The notes: generated by a model from the sequence alone, not told the origin. A stretch of DNA of 64,000 nucleotides from JAHJDR01 sp964609965 (GCA_964609965.1 CAZSTS010000002.1:212826-276825); one strand, 5' to 3'. Counted from the stretch's first letter, positions 17,314 to 27,096 are shown. A program made the numbers and translations.

Positions 17314-17769
17314 ATGAGCTATTTAGGAAACATATTTACCTCTATTAAAACTGTGTATGAAGGCATGACGATCACGTTTTCACATCTCTTTCGTGAGCCC
17401 ATGACTATTCAATACCCTGATCGCATACCAAGACCAATTCAAGAAACACTTCCCATGCGTTACAGAGGTTTCTTAGAGGTCGATATGGCAATCTGCACAG
17501 GTTGTACTTTGTGCCAAAAAGCTTGTCCTATAGATTGTATTCTCATCGAAGCAGGTAAAGACCCAGAATTAGGTCGCGTCATGACTCGTTTTGGGGTTGA
17601 TTTAAGCAAATGTATGTACTGTGGACTGTGCACTGAGCCATGTCCTACGGGCGCCATTCGTTTTACAAGGGAATTCGAAGGCTCAACGTATGATATCAAA
17701 ACTCTCTTAGCAGAATTTATTCAAGAGGGTGAAAAGGTTAAGCCTTATAAGGTAGTTAAGAAAAAGTGA
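17314..17769 (+). CDS. nuoI: NADH-quinone oxidoreductase subunit I (ferredoxin-like)
   Basis: This subunit carries the N6a and N6b [4Fe-4S] clusters. Both motifs are intact: CTGCTLCQKACPIDC and CMYCGLCTEPCPTGA. The ATG at 17314 is preferred to the TTG four codons upstream. Length is about 151 residues. A heptamer array with inverted halves separates it from nuoJ. Confidence 0.96.
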   Translation: MSYLGNIFTSIKTVYEGMTITFSHLFREPMTIQYPDRIPRPIQETLPMRYRGFLEVDMAICTGCTLCQKACPIDCILIEAGKDPELGRVMTRFGVDLSKCMYCGLCTEPCPTGAIRFTREFEGSTYDIKTLLAEFIQEGEKVKPYKVVKKK

Positions 17770-17772
17770 ATT

Positions 17773-17829
17773 GTGGATAGTGGATAGTGGATCGAAAAAA
17801 TGATTCACGACCCACGATTCACGACCCAC
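17773..17829. repeat. Heptamer array with self-complementary halves between nuoI and nuoJ
   Basis: Three units GTGGATA, GTGGATA, GTGGATC are followed after 8 bp by four units GATTCAC, GACCCAC, GATTCAC, GACCCAC. The right half is close to the reverse complement of the left (GTGAATC/GTGGGTC), so the RNA could fold into a long hairpin. Closely related GTGGATT units occur at 28882 and 53326. Confidence 0.85.
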
Positions 17830-17835
17830 TCAAAT

Positions 17836-18330
17836 ATGGAACAGCTTATTTTTACAATAATTTTTATCGTCACCATTGGCTCTGCCTGTGTTGTGGCGTT
17901 TAGTAAAAACCTGATTTACTCTGCCTTTGCTCTCATTGGTACGTTTTTAGGTGTTGCGGCAACTTTTATTCTTTTGCACGCTGATTTTGTGGGATTAGTT
18001 CAGGTCGTTGTTTATGCTGGTGGTATATTGGTGCTTATTATTTTTGCAGTGATGCTCACATCAAAAATACAATCAGGAGAAGAATCAAATCCTGTGATTA
18101 ATTTTAAAATCGCGATCCCAGTGTTTTCCATTTTTATTTTTTTATTGCTCTATGTGCTCACAGCAAAAATTTGGACCTTTAAAGAAAGCATTCCCATGGA
18201 AGAGAGTCGTATTTCCGAGATTGGAAACCTTCTTCTGACCGACTATTTGCTGCCTTTTGAGCTTGTTTCTGTTGTTATGTTAGCTGTTATTGTTGCAGCA
18301 GCTATTATAACGAGGAGGCACGTGAAGTGA
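17836..18330 (+). CDS. nuoJ: NADH-quinone oxidoreductase subunit J
   Basis: A membrane antiporter-linked subunit with five transmembrane helices. The segment SALIGTFLGVAATFILLHADFVGLVQVVVYAGGILVLIIFAVML is the NuoJ hallmark. I chose the ATG at 17836 because the 12 codons upstream in frame are translated repeat sequence. Length is 164 residues. It is followed by another heptamer array before nuoK. Confidence 0.94.
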   Translation: MEQLIFTIIFIVTIGSACVVAFSKNLIYSAFALIGTFLGVAATFILLHADFVGLVQVVVYAGGILVLIIFAVMLTSKIQSGEESNPVINFKIAIPVFSIFIFLLLYVLTAKIWTFKESIPMEESRISEIGNLLLTDYLLPFELVSVVMLAVIVAAAIITRRHVK

Positions 18331-18340
18331 TAAGGCGTCT

Positions 18341-18409
18341 CAGGTCACAGGTTGCTGGATGCTGGATGTCAGATACGATAATCGCTAATCGATAGGCGAT
18401 AGACGAGGA
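18341..18409. repeat. Long heptamer array between nuoJ and nuoK
   Basis: From 18354 there are eight contiguous 7-bp units that drift in sequence: GCTGGAT, GCTGGAT, GTCAGAT, ACGATAA, TCGCTAA, TCGATAG, GCGATAG, ACGAGGA. CAGGTCA-CAGGTT lies before them. The unit identity changes along the array while the 7-bp phase is kept. Confidence 0.8.
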
Positions 18410-18419
18410 ACGAAAAAAG

Positions 18420-18719
18420 ATGACGATAACACCTTTTATCATAATGGCCATTTTTCTGTTTTGTCTGGGCATCTACATTGTTTGCACCAGATCAAATGCC
18501 ATTGGCTATCTCATGGGAATTGAGCTGATACTCAATGCAGCGAGCATTAACTTTATCGCGTTCTCTCGTTTTCATAACAATGTTGATGGTCAGATTATGG
18601 CTTTGTTTATTATTGCTCTGGCGGCTTGTGAATCAGTCATCGCGTTAGCCATTATTATTGGTTTGTACCGACACTTTAAATCTATTGATACAAAGAATGT
18701 GTCGAAAATGAAGAATTAA
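18420..18719 (+). CDS. nuoK: NADH-quinone oxidoreductase subunit K
   Basis: A 99-residue, three-helix subunit homologous to MrpC. It has the conserved membrane glutamates in GYLMGIELILNAASINFIAF and LAACESVIALAIIIGLYR. nuoL starts 15 bp later. Confidence 0.96.
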   Translation: MTITPFIIMAIFLFCLGIYIVCTRSNAIGYLMGIELILNAASINFIAFSRFHNNVDGQIMALFIIALAACESVIALAIIIGLYRHFKSIDTKNVSKMKN

Positions 18720-18734
18720 TTGATTCGGAGTTAA

Positions 18735-20843
18735 ATGGAACAGTTCATTATAAATTTTAGTTGGCTCATCCCTGTTTTGCCTTTGCTCGGTTTTCTTCTT
18801 AATGGATTGCCATCAGCTGTTGGTGTTCGCATGCCACGAAAGTATGTTTATTCAGTAGCTTGTGGTTCCATGTTCCTCTCTTTTCTCATGAGCTTTGCAG
18901 TATTTATTGTCTTATTAAATATGCCTTCGGAATCTCGAGAATTCACAAATACACTTTGGTCTTGGATTCACATTGGTTCTCTCAAAGCGGACATTGCCTT
19001 TCTGTTTGATCCCCTTTCAGTCAACATGGCTCTTGTGGTGACTGGCGTTGGATTTCTCATTCATGTTTATTCAACAGGGTACATGAGTCATGATGCGAGC
19101 TACGCCAGATTTTTTACCTACCTCAATCTTTTTTGTTTCATGATGCTTGTTCTTGTTTTGGGAAACAATCTTTTACTTTTATTTGTAGGTTGGGAAGGTG
19201 TTGGCCTTTGTTCTTATTTGCTCATAGGTTTTTGGTACAAAGTCAAAGCCAATGGTGTTGCGGGTATGAAGGCATTTATTGTGAATCGCATAGGCGATTT
19301 TGGTATGATGATTGGTGTCTTGGCTCTTTTTTGGTCTTTGTATCAAGTAGGTTTTCCCACAGTTGTCTTTACTGAAATGAAGCTTGCTATGATGCCTCTC
19401 ACTTCTGTGACTATTTTAGGTGTTTCGGCTATCACGATCATTTGTATTTTTCTTTTTATTGGCGCCACAGGAAAGTCTGCCCAAATTCCTCTCTATGTTT
19501 GGTTGCCAGATGCCATGGCAGGTCCCACACCTGTTTCTGCTCTCATACACGCTGCCACCATGGTGACAGCTGGTGTTTATATGATTGCCAGACTTAATTG
19601 GTTGTTTGTTCTTTCGCCAACAGCCTTGATGGTTATTGCTACTGTGGGTGCGCTCACAGCTTTTATTGGAGCGACTATTGGTTTTGCTCAGAATGATATC
19701 AAAAAAGTTCTCGCGTATTCTACTGTATCACAATTGGGTTACATGATGTTGGCCATGGGTACAGGGGCTTTTGCTGCTGGTATTTTTCATCTCACTACGC
19801 ATGCATTTTTTAAAGCTTGTTTGTTTTTGGGATCAGGTTCTGTGATTTTGGCCATGCACCATGAGCAAGACATGCGTCTCATGGGTGGTTTGAGAAAATA
19901 TATGCCAAAGACTTTTATCACCTTTGCTGCAGCCACTATTGCGATTTGTGGTATTTTTCCTTTTTCTGGTTTCTTTAGTAAAGACGAAATCCTATGGCAG
20001 GTTTTTGCCAAAGGCTCATATGCAGGTTGGTATTATTTTCTTTGGGTGATTGGTATTGTGAGTGCCTTAGGCACAGCATTTTACATGGTGCGCTGTGTGG
20101 TGATGACATTTTTTGGAAAGTTTAATGGGAATGATGCTGCCATCAAAATACTTGTACACGGAGATTCTCCAGCACATAGTGATCATGGCCACCACGATCT
20201 TGTGCCCAAAGAATCGTCTTGGAATATAACCGTGCCTTTGATTGTTTTGGGTTCTCTTGCTGTTATAGCAGGGTTTCTCAATATCCCTTACATTATCAAT
20301 AGTGTTTTTGGAGGCCATTCAAGTGGACTTTTTAATGAATGGTTAGGGCCTGTTATTCCTTTGGCCACGCATCACGAAGTTCATGCAGCGGAATGGATTC
20401 TCATGTTCTTGTCTCTCGCGTTAGCCGCAGGGGGCATGTATGTGGGTTATCTTCTTTATACAAAAAGAAATGACATTGTGACAAAGTTTACGACTACTTA
20501 TTCCAGACTTTATAAGATTGTTTACAATAAATATTTTGTTGATGAGTTTTATCAGGGGTTTTTTGTGAAGGGCTTGCTCAAGCTTAATCAGTTTTGTGCT
20601 TTATTTGATAATGCTGTGATTGATCGGTTTGTCAATCTGACCAGTAAGGTGACTGTCATTTATTCAGTCGTTATTGGCTGGTGTGATGATTTCTTTGTAG
20701 ATGGAACGATTAATCTCTTGTCACGCATTGTAGAAAAGACCGGAAAACACGTTAGAAAAATTCAAACAGGTAATGTGCAACATTATGCTTACACAGTGTT
20801 GGCGGGCATTATCGTGGTTATGGTTATTAGGATACTAATTTAG
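18735..20843 (+). CDS. nuoL: NADH-quinone oxidoreductase subunit L
   Basis: An antiporter-like proton-pumping subunit of 702 residues. The core signatures GWEGVGLCSYLLIGFWY, ATGKSAQIPLYVWLPDAMAGPTPVSALIHAATMVTAGVY and AYSTVSQLGYMMLAMG carry the key Lys, Glu and His residues. The histidine-rich loop (HGDSPAHSDHGHHD) near residue 475 and the C-terminal lateral-helix region are present. Confidence 0.97.
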   Translation: MEQFIINFSWLIPVLPLLGFLLNGLPSAVGVRMPRKYVYSVACGSMFLSFLMSFAVFIVLLNMPSESREFTNTLWSWIHIGSLKADIAFLFDPLSVNMALVVTGVGFLIHVYSTGYMSHDASYARFFTYLNLFCFMMLVLVLGNNLLLLFVGWEGVGLCSYLLIGFWYKVKANGVAGMKAFIVNRIGDFGMMIGVLALFWSLYQVGFPTVVFTEMKLAMMPLTSVTILGVSAITIICIFLFIGATGKSAQIPLYVWLPDAMAGPTPVSALIHAATMVTAGVYMIARLNWLFVLSPTALMVIATVGALTAFIGATIGFAQNDIKKVLAYSTVSQLGYMMLAMGTGAFAAGIFHLTTHAFFKACLFLGSGSVILAMHHEQDMRLMGGLRKYMPKTFITFAAATIAICGIFPFSGFFSKDEILWQVFAKGSYAGWYYFLWVIGIVSALGTAFYMVRCVVMTFFGKFNGNDAAIKILVHGDSPAHSDHGHHDLVPKESSWNITVPLIVLGSLAVIAGFLNIPYIINSVFGGHSSGLFNEWLGPVIPLATHHEVHAAEWILMFLSLALAAGGMYVGYLLYTKRNDIVTKFTTTYSRLYKIVYNKYFVDEFYQGFFVKGLLKLNQFCALFDNAVIDRFVNLTSKVTVIYSVVIGWCDDFFVDGTINLLSRIVEKTGKHVRKIQTGNVQHYAYTVLAGIIVVMVIRILI

Positions 20844-20858
20844 AGGAAGAGTTTTTTT

Positions 20859-22394
20859 ATGGAACATTCATCAATTTTAACTTGGATAACGTTTTTGCCT
20901 CTTCTTGGCGTTGTGCTGCTTCCCTTTTTGTCGAAGAATCAGGAGTGGCTGGCTAAGTGGTTTGCTTTATTGCTCGCAGGAATTCAGCTTTTGATGGCGG
21001 GGTATATTTTTAAAGTTTTTGATAGTGATCTCGTTGGGTATCAATTGATGCACGGTCCTTATAAATGGATTGAGACATTTCACATTCATTATTTTGTAGG
21101 GATCGATAGTATCAGCGTGAGCATGGTTCTCCTCACAGCTTTGATCAGTGTTGTGGCCGTGATTGCTTCGTGGGGCATTGGTAAAAATATCAAAGCCTAT
21201 TTTGCTCTCTTATTATTACTCGACGTTGGTATGATGGGAACTTTTGTTGCCTTGGATTTCTTTCTCTTTTACATTTTCTGGGAAATTATGCTTCTTCCCA
21301 TGTATTTTCTTATTGGTCTTTGGGGTGGCCCCAGACGAGAGTACGCAGCTATTAAGTTTTTCCTCTTCACACTCTTTGGATCGCTTTTCATGTTGCTTGT
21401 TATGTTAGCCTTGTATTTGTACAGCGCAGGCAATTTATTTGATATTACAAAGTTGGCAGATCTCAGCACTCATACAGGTCTTTTGGCTATCAGTGATAGT
21501 TTTAATTGGTTTAGATTTTTTTGTTGGCTGGGTCTTTTTGTTGGGTTTGCCATCAAAGTACCTATGTTTCCTTTTCACACGTGGCTTCCTGATGCACACG
21601 TTGAAGCGCCTACAGCTATCTCTGTGATTCTTGCTGGTGTTTTGTTAAAGATGGGCACTTACGGCATGCTCAGATTTAATTACATGATTTTTCCTGACAT
21701 CACAGCAACGTGCTCCATGGTTGTTGCGGCTTTTGGTCTTATCAATATTATTTATGGTGCTCTTTGCGCGATGGCACAGACAGATCTCAAAAAACTCATC
21801 GCTTATTCCTCTATCTCTCATATGGGCTTTGTTTTGTTGGGCATGAGCGCTTTTACTCCAGAAGGTATTAGTGGAGCTGTTCTCCAAATGTTTAACCATG
21901 GTACAATCACAGCGATGCTCTTTATTTTAGTGGGCGTGATTTATGATAGAGCTCATCACCGCGACATTAACGGTTTTGGTGGTTTGTTTTCAATCGTGCC
22001 TCGCTATGGTGTGTGGGTAGCTTTTGCTTTTTTTGCTGCGTTAGGGCTTCCAGGATTGTCAGGTTTTGTGAGTGAAGTTCTCGTTTTCTTAGGATCTTAC
22101 CCCACATACCCTGGCTTAACGATTGCAGCACTTAGTGGTGTGATTTTAGGAGCTGCGTATCTTTTATGGACAATACAACGCATGTTTTTTGGACCTGCAA
22201 ATGAAAAATATAAAGACTTAAAAGACATCAGTCTCAGAGAGGTGTTTTCTCTCTTGCCATTAGGTGTGATTGTTTTGATTTTGGGTGTGTATCCAAAGCC
22301 CATGATTGATTTAATCGATTCATCGCTTGTTGCACTCAATGCTAAGATTATGCCTTATATTGATAGTGTACATTCAATCACGGGAATGTTTTAG
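20859..22394 (+). CDS. nuoM: NADH-quinone oxidoreductase subunit M
   Basis: The second antiporter-like subunit, 511 residues. Family motifs are FYIFWEIMLLPMYFLIGLWGGPRREYAAIKFF, FPFHTWLPDAHVEAPTAISVILAGVLLKMGTYG and AYSSISHMGFVLLG. nuoN begins 3 bp after its stop, so the two are tightly coupled. Confidence 0.97.
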   Translation: MEHSSILTWITFLPLLGVVLLPFLSKNQEWLAKWFALLLAGIQLLMAGYIFKVFDSDLVGYQLMHGPYKWIETFHIHYFVGIDSISVSMVLLTALISVVAVIASWGIGKNIKAYFALLLLLDVGMMGTFVALDFFLFYIFWEIMLLPMYFLIGLWGGPRREYAAIKFFLFTLFGSLFMLLVMLALYLYSAGNLFDITKLADLSTHTGLLAISDSFNWFRFFCWLGLFVGFAIKVPMFPFHTWLPDAHVEAPTAISVILAGVLLKMGTYGMLRFNYMIFPDITATCSMVVAAFGLINIIYGALCAMAQTDLKKLIAYSSISHMGFVLLGMSAFTPEGISGAVLQMFNHGTITAMLFILVGVIYDRAHHRDINGFGGLFSIVPRYGVWVAFAFFAALGLPGLSGFVSEVLVFLGSYPTYPGLTIAALSGVILGAAYLLWTIQRMFFGPANEKYKDLKDISLREVFSLLPLGVIVLILGVYPKPMIDLIDSSLVALNAKIMPYIDSVHSITGMF

Positions 22395-22396
22395 TT

Positions 22397-23865
22397 ATGA
22401 ATAATATTGAATCACTAAAAGCTTATTTTTCGTCAGAGCTTATTTTGTTTTTTGGAGCTATTATTGTGCTCTTGTTGGCCATGAGACGTGGTTCGAGAGA
22501 TTCTTTGGCTGCTGGCATGGTTTCGCTTTTTACTCTTGTATTCTCTTTGTTTGCTCTTGTTTCCACCCATTTTGAAAGCAGTCTTTCTCTTTTTCATGGA
22601 ATGATTGCCTTAGATCCTTTTGGACAATTTTTTAAGGTCATTGTTATTCTGACAGCCATTGTCACTATTATATTGGCGAGCAAGTCTCGTGATCTCAAAA
22701 ACACTCCCAAACCAGAGTTCTGTGTTTTTATTTTAATTCTGACATTAGGTCTTAATATTATGGCTGTGGCGAATCACTTGGTCATGATATATCTCGCCAT
22801 TGAGATGGCCTCATTAGTTTCTTATGTTTTGGCTGCTTATATTGCGGGTGATCTTAGGTCAGAGGAATCTGGTTTAAAGTATGTTTTGTTTGGTGGAGTG
22901 GCAAGTGGCGTTATGATTTTTGGGATGTCTCTTCTTTATGGCCTCACAGGAAGTTTGAGTCTGGTTGATATACGTCTTTTTCTTTTGAGTAACCCTGTTG
23001 ATCCTATCATTCTTTTTCTTTCTTTAGTCATGATTTTGGGTGGGTTAGGGTATAAGATGGCGATTGTGCCTTTTCATATGTGGTCACCCGATGTTTACGA
23101 GGGTGCGCCCATGCCAGTCACTGCTTTTTTAAGTGTAGCGAGTAAGGCTGCTGGTTTTGCAGTAACTTTAAGATTTTTTCTAGTGGCCTTTGTGGGAACA
23201 ACCGAATCAGATCTTTGGGTGGCTTTGGGTAATGTAGATTGGCAGATTCTTATAGCGATCTTGTCGGCCATGACAATGACAGTAGGGAATGTGATAGCGC
23301 TTCATCAAAAGAACATTAAAAGATTTTTAGCGTATTCATCTATCGCGCATGCAGGGTACTTGCTTATGGGACTCGCTGTGGTTTCTCGAGTGGGCGTTGA
23401 AGCGGTCATGTTTTATTTTGCCGTTTATTTATTGATGAACATGGGGGCGTTTTTTGTAGCCACTGTGATTGCCAATCAATTTAAGACCGAAAACATGGAC
23501 GACTATAAAGGGCTCATTTATCAAAGTCCTTTTGGGATATTTTTGGCTTTAAGTCTGGCGGTATTTCTTTTTTCACTCACAGGCATTCCTCCTTTTGCTG
23601 GTTTTGTGGCCAAGTGGTATGTGTTTAAGGCTGTGATCGATGCCAACCTTATTTGGCTCGCTGTGATTGCAGCTATCAATGCATTGATCTCACTTGTGTA
23701 TTATGTGCGGTTGATTAAGTACATGATGTTTGACGAAAAGCAAAAAGACATGCCTGCCTTAAATACAAATTGGCGGTATTCTTCACTCATCGCGATTTTT
23801 GTTGTGTTGACAGTTTTCTTTGGGATCTACTTTGCACCGCTAGCCAAGTGGGCTCAGGCCTCTGC
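22397..23865 (+). CDS. nuoN: NADH-quinone oxidoreductase subunit N, 3' end lost in the sequence gap
   Basis: The third antiporter-like subunit. 489 residues are visible before the N run, including YLAIEMASLVSYVLAAY, GGLGYKMAIVPFHMWSPDVYEGAPMPVTAFLS and AYSSIAHAGYLLMGL. Most NuoN proteins end near this length, so only a few residues are probably missing. An open frame that continues through the Ns into 24040 is an artefact. Confidence 0.94.
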
Positions 23866-23965
23866 NNNNNNNNNNNNNNNNNNNNNNNNNNNNNNNNNNN
23901 NNNNNNNNNNNNNNNNNNNNNNNNNNNNNNNNNNNNNNNNNNNNNNNNNNNNNNNNNNNNNNNNN
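23866..23965. other. Scaffold gap of 100 N
   Basis: Exactly 100 unknown bases, the usual placeholder for a gap of unknown size. It hides the end of nuoN and the C-terminus of the convergent large gene. The adjacency of these two genes therefore depends on the scaffolding being right. Confidence 0.98.
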
Positions 23966-26798
23966 CAACTGCATCAGGTTCTGTTGGAGTGGGAGCTGTT
24001 GCGACTTCAGCATCAACCTCAGCATCGAGATCACGAATAGTAATTTCAACGTCTTCCTCATCTGCTCTTCCTAAAACTCTTTCCGTGGAAGAATCAGCAA
24101 CCTCATCAGCGAGTTCAGCTTCTGACAATTCATCAAAATCTTCTGAAAAAGCATCATCTTCAGCATGGGCCTCGAAATCTGCTTGGGCATCAAATTCTTC
24201 TCCTTCTGCCTCTTCCATGGCAGCAGCTGCAAGGGCATCATATTCTGCGCCTATGTTAGCGCGGTCTGCTCTTTGGACATAGTCGATTTCTCTAGCAAGA
24301 TCAGTGTTGAAAGCATAATATGTATCTTGTAGCTCGCCCATTGAACTCTTAATGTAATCAGCGAAAACAGCGGTTGGACCAGATTCGACTCTACCTGTTC
24401 TCATATCAGGTTCAGGCAAATCAAATCCAAAGGTGTCTGCATCTTCGGGACGAAGGCCTGCTATCATGTTTCTATGCTCGGTTCTTGCTCTTATTAATGC
24501 CCTAGCATCCTCAGAAAGACGTACGGGCTCATAGTCTACCATGCCAGCTTCTTTATAAATGGCAGTTACCCTAGCTCCATCTCCTTCGCTTATAGCTACT
24601 TCAAGCTCTGCTCTTTGATCGGCACTAAATTCAGGCCTGTGTTGTGGCAGGGAGGCTTCTTCATATATGGCATATACTGTGTCCCAGTCTTCAGTTTCTT
24701 TTGCTAAACTAAGGGCCTCACTTGTGGCATCATCAAGTCTTGAAAGGCCAGTATTGTAACTACGGAGTTCAGCTTCTGCTTTTTGAAGACATTGATCAGC
24801 GTAGAGATCTTCTCCTAATCTTTCATACTCAGCTATTTCAAGCTCTTCTTGTACGGTGTAAGGGGCACCAATTCTATCGGCTTCAGCTGTGGCATATGGC
24901 ACATAGGCTGCTGCAACTGTTTCGTAGAGTTCGGTATTAGCTGCAAAGAGAGTGGCTATTTGATCATCAGTAATGCCTTCGTGATCTAGTATTCGATGAG
25001 CAAGATCCAGGACTAGTCCTTGGGCTTCGATTTCACCTGCGCCTTCGGCTACAGCACCTTCACCTTCGGCTGCAATTTTATCAGCTGTTGCTACGACGGC
25101 ATCGTAGAATGTGGTGTCAGCTTGAAAGAGTTCTAATATTTCAGCATCAGTAATATCGTCGTGGTCTAGTATTTGGCGAGAAAGACTTAAGACGTGGCTT
25201 ACGGTTTGCTCTTCACCATAAGTAGCTGCCAATGTTTCGAAAAATGTGGTGTCAGATGAAAAGAGGCCAAATGAAAAGAGACCAAATATTTGATCATCAC
25301 TAATAACATTCTGATCTTGTATTTGATGAGCAAGATCTACGACAAGGCTTTGGGCTGCGCCTTCGCCCTGCGCTGTAACGATTGCATCGTAGAACAGGAC
25401 AAGTCCTTCGGCTGCTTCTTCGCCATATTCTGTAATTACTGCGTCGTGGAATTCGGTGCCAGGTGTAAAGAGTTCTGCTATTTGCTCATCAGTAATATCT
25501 TCGTTATCTAGTACTAGGCGAGCAAATCTCAGGGCATAGTCTTGGGCTTGGATATAAGGATATTCTGTTCTCACAGCAGCTTCTACTGTAGTTTCTTCTC
25601 GTAGAACAGCCAGTACTGACTCATCACTAATATCATTGTAAGGCAGCATTTCTTCAGCACGTCCCAGTACTCGGTGTGCATAGGCTAAGGCTTCAGCTGG
25701 GTCATCAGGAAATTCAGGGGGGAGAGTGCTGGGGAGCGTAGCAGGAGGTCCATCAGGGTTATTTGTTACCAATTTTTCAGCAGCAAGGGCAATTCTCATA
25801 ATTGCAGCTTGTGTAGGATTGGATTCTGCGAGATATTGATCTTTCCATTGGCGATAGTGAGGGTGGTCGGGCATATAATCATCTTGTACGTCATCAAATT
25901 CGATTATGGAGGACATTTTTTCATATACAACAGCATCTAAAACTCCTTGCAGTGTCTCAAGGGCTTCTTCGGCTTCACGGCAAACATAGAAAGGATTATA
26001 AGGTCCTTCAGAAAGAGGGCGGTCATCAGGGTTAGGGTCTTCCTCTAAAAACATGTCATATGTAAATGCTTTGAATCCGGTGGGATCAGCAGTGAGAACA
26101 CCAGGGTCTTTAAGGTATGGGATGAATTCTAGTACTTCACGCAATGCGCGATTTATCTCATCTTGTTTTTCAGCAGAGATCTCAAAAACACCTTCCCCTT
26201 CAGCGGCTTCTGGATTAAAAATGCTTACAGTACCATCAGGGGTAATTTCTACTGTGCCAGGAGGGATATTAACTACTTCTGTAGCGACGCCAGCATCATC
26301 AACATTAGCGGATGTGTCTACAAAATGATGATTCGTCGGAAATCTAATTGCTCCAGGTTCACTGGGGGCGCCTGAGGTGCCAGGAGCTGTGGCTTGAAAT
26401 CTTACTGCTCCGGCTGCTGTAGCCTCTCCTCCTACTGCATGAGGATCGCCTGTGACTTCTTGGAGTACAACAGCTGTGGGTGGATCAATACCAAAAAATA
26501 TACTTTTGCCGTGTTCTTGATAAGCCCCAAGCCTGATTTCTTGGTTAGTACCGATATTTCTTAATATTCTTTGCCCTTCTGTATCAGAGGCATCGAAAGG
26601 ATCGTTGATTCCAAAATTCACTTGGGCAAGATGTGTGCATATTGCTCTCCAGTCACCTGGTCGACCAATGTCATTTGCAATTCCCATGGCAAGAGCAGAT
26701 AGTGATTTTCCTGCTTCCATCTTGTAACAAAATTCACCATTAGTTTCAGATACGTCTATCGTAGTTTGATTTAGATTTGCTGATATTGCGGCACACAT
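23966..26798 (-). CDS. Large acidic repeat protein with N-terminal LysM-like segment, C-terminus missing
   Basis: About 944 residues are visible before the gap. I chose the ATG at 26798 because AGAGGTG lies 4-5 nt upstream; the ATG 16 codons earlier has no such site. No signal peptide is visible. Residues ~25-92 (YKMEAGKSLSALA...PGDWRAICTHLAQVNFG...NQEIRLGAY) resemble a divergent LysM module (gdtLs.iA...W..I...N...pgq.i.l). A linker follows, and then at least four copies of a ~50-residue repeat with the core DLAHRILDHEGITDDQIATLF...TxFYxxVxATY. The rest is Glu/Asp/Ala-rich and helical. No known family was recognised. It is preceded by four phased TTAACA boxes. It could be a surface, adhesin-like or effector-like protein, but this is open. 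Confidence 0.7.
24900..25690 (-). repeat. Internal protein repeats of the large acidic gene
   Basis: Four to five divergent tandem units encode [hydrophobic]-LAHRILDHEGITDDQIATLF-N(4-8)-T.FY..VVA.Y, spaced about 50-60 codons apart (for example ARLVLDNEDITDEQIAELF, DLAHQIQDQNVISDDQIFGLF, LSRQILDHDDITDAEILELF). Similarity is stronger at protein than DNA level, indicating old duplications under selection. Confidence 0.75.
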
Positions 26799-26930
26799 AA
26801 ACACCTCTTTGTTATTTACTTCATCCGTTCTTTTCCTTTGCTCCAAATGAGCAGTATAAATGATTACCTATATTGTATCATGAAAAGGAATACTGGGAAA
26901 AGTAAGTTAAAGGGTTGTTTTTATTAAGAA

Positions 26931-26966
26931 TGTTAATCCCTGTTAAGAGATGTTAAACGTTGTTAA
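26931..26966 (-). promoter_or_regulatory. Four phased TTAACA direct repeats upstream of the large acidic gene
   Basis: TGTTAA on the + strand (TTAACA on the - strand) occurs at 26931, 26941, 26951 and 26961, exactly 10 bp apart with variable 4-bp spacers. Helically phased direct repeats are typical sites for OmpR/PhoB-class response regulators; Bacillus PhoP uses TTAACA-like repeats. They lie about 133 bp upstream of the ATG at 26798 and about 130 bp upstream of arsR, so either or both genes could be controlled. Confidence 0.55.
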
Positions 26967-27016
26967 AAGAAAAAATGAATTATTTTTTAGGTTTTTTAAA
27001 AAATAGACGAAGAGTG

Positions 27017-27045
27017 TTGACAGAGCGTAGTTAATCGTTTATCGT
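27017..27045 (+). promoter_or_regulatory. Candidate promoter of arsR-hgcAB
   Basis: TTGACA (27017-27022), 17 bp, TATCGT (27040-27045). The -10 lies inside the heptamer array. A perfect 7-bp dyad, TAATCGT (27032-27038) and ACGATTA (27052-27058), overlaps the -10 and would be a reasonable ArsR operator, since this family represses by binding dyads over its own promoter. Confidence 0.5.
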
Positions 27046-27080
27046 CGATGGACGATTAGTAGCTGGTAGCTGGTAGCTGG
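27031..27080. repeat. Heptamer array upstream of arsR
   Basis: ATCGTTT, ATCGTCG, ATGGACG and then, after ATTAG, three exact TAGCTGG units ending 16 bp before the arsR start. It overlaps the predicted -10 and operator. Confidence 0.8.
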
Positions 27081-27096
27081 ATGAAAGAGGTTTAGA

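Noticed and set aside
17800..17835. Longer NuoJ N-terminus
   Set aside because: The 12 extra residues are translated heptamer repeat; the ATG at 17836 gives the family start.
18341..18409. CRISPR array
   Set aside because: Units are 7 bp without spacers, drift in sequence, and no cas gene is in the window.
22397..24040. Open frame of NuoN continuing through the N run into 24040
   Set aside because: The Ns are not sequence, and the part after the gap is antisense to the large acidic gene; NuoN is ended at the gap.
24722..26375. Several small plus-strand frames opposite the large acidic gene
   Set aside because: Composition is that of antisense reading of Glu/Ala-rich coding DNA; no start signals.
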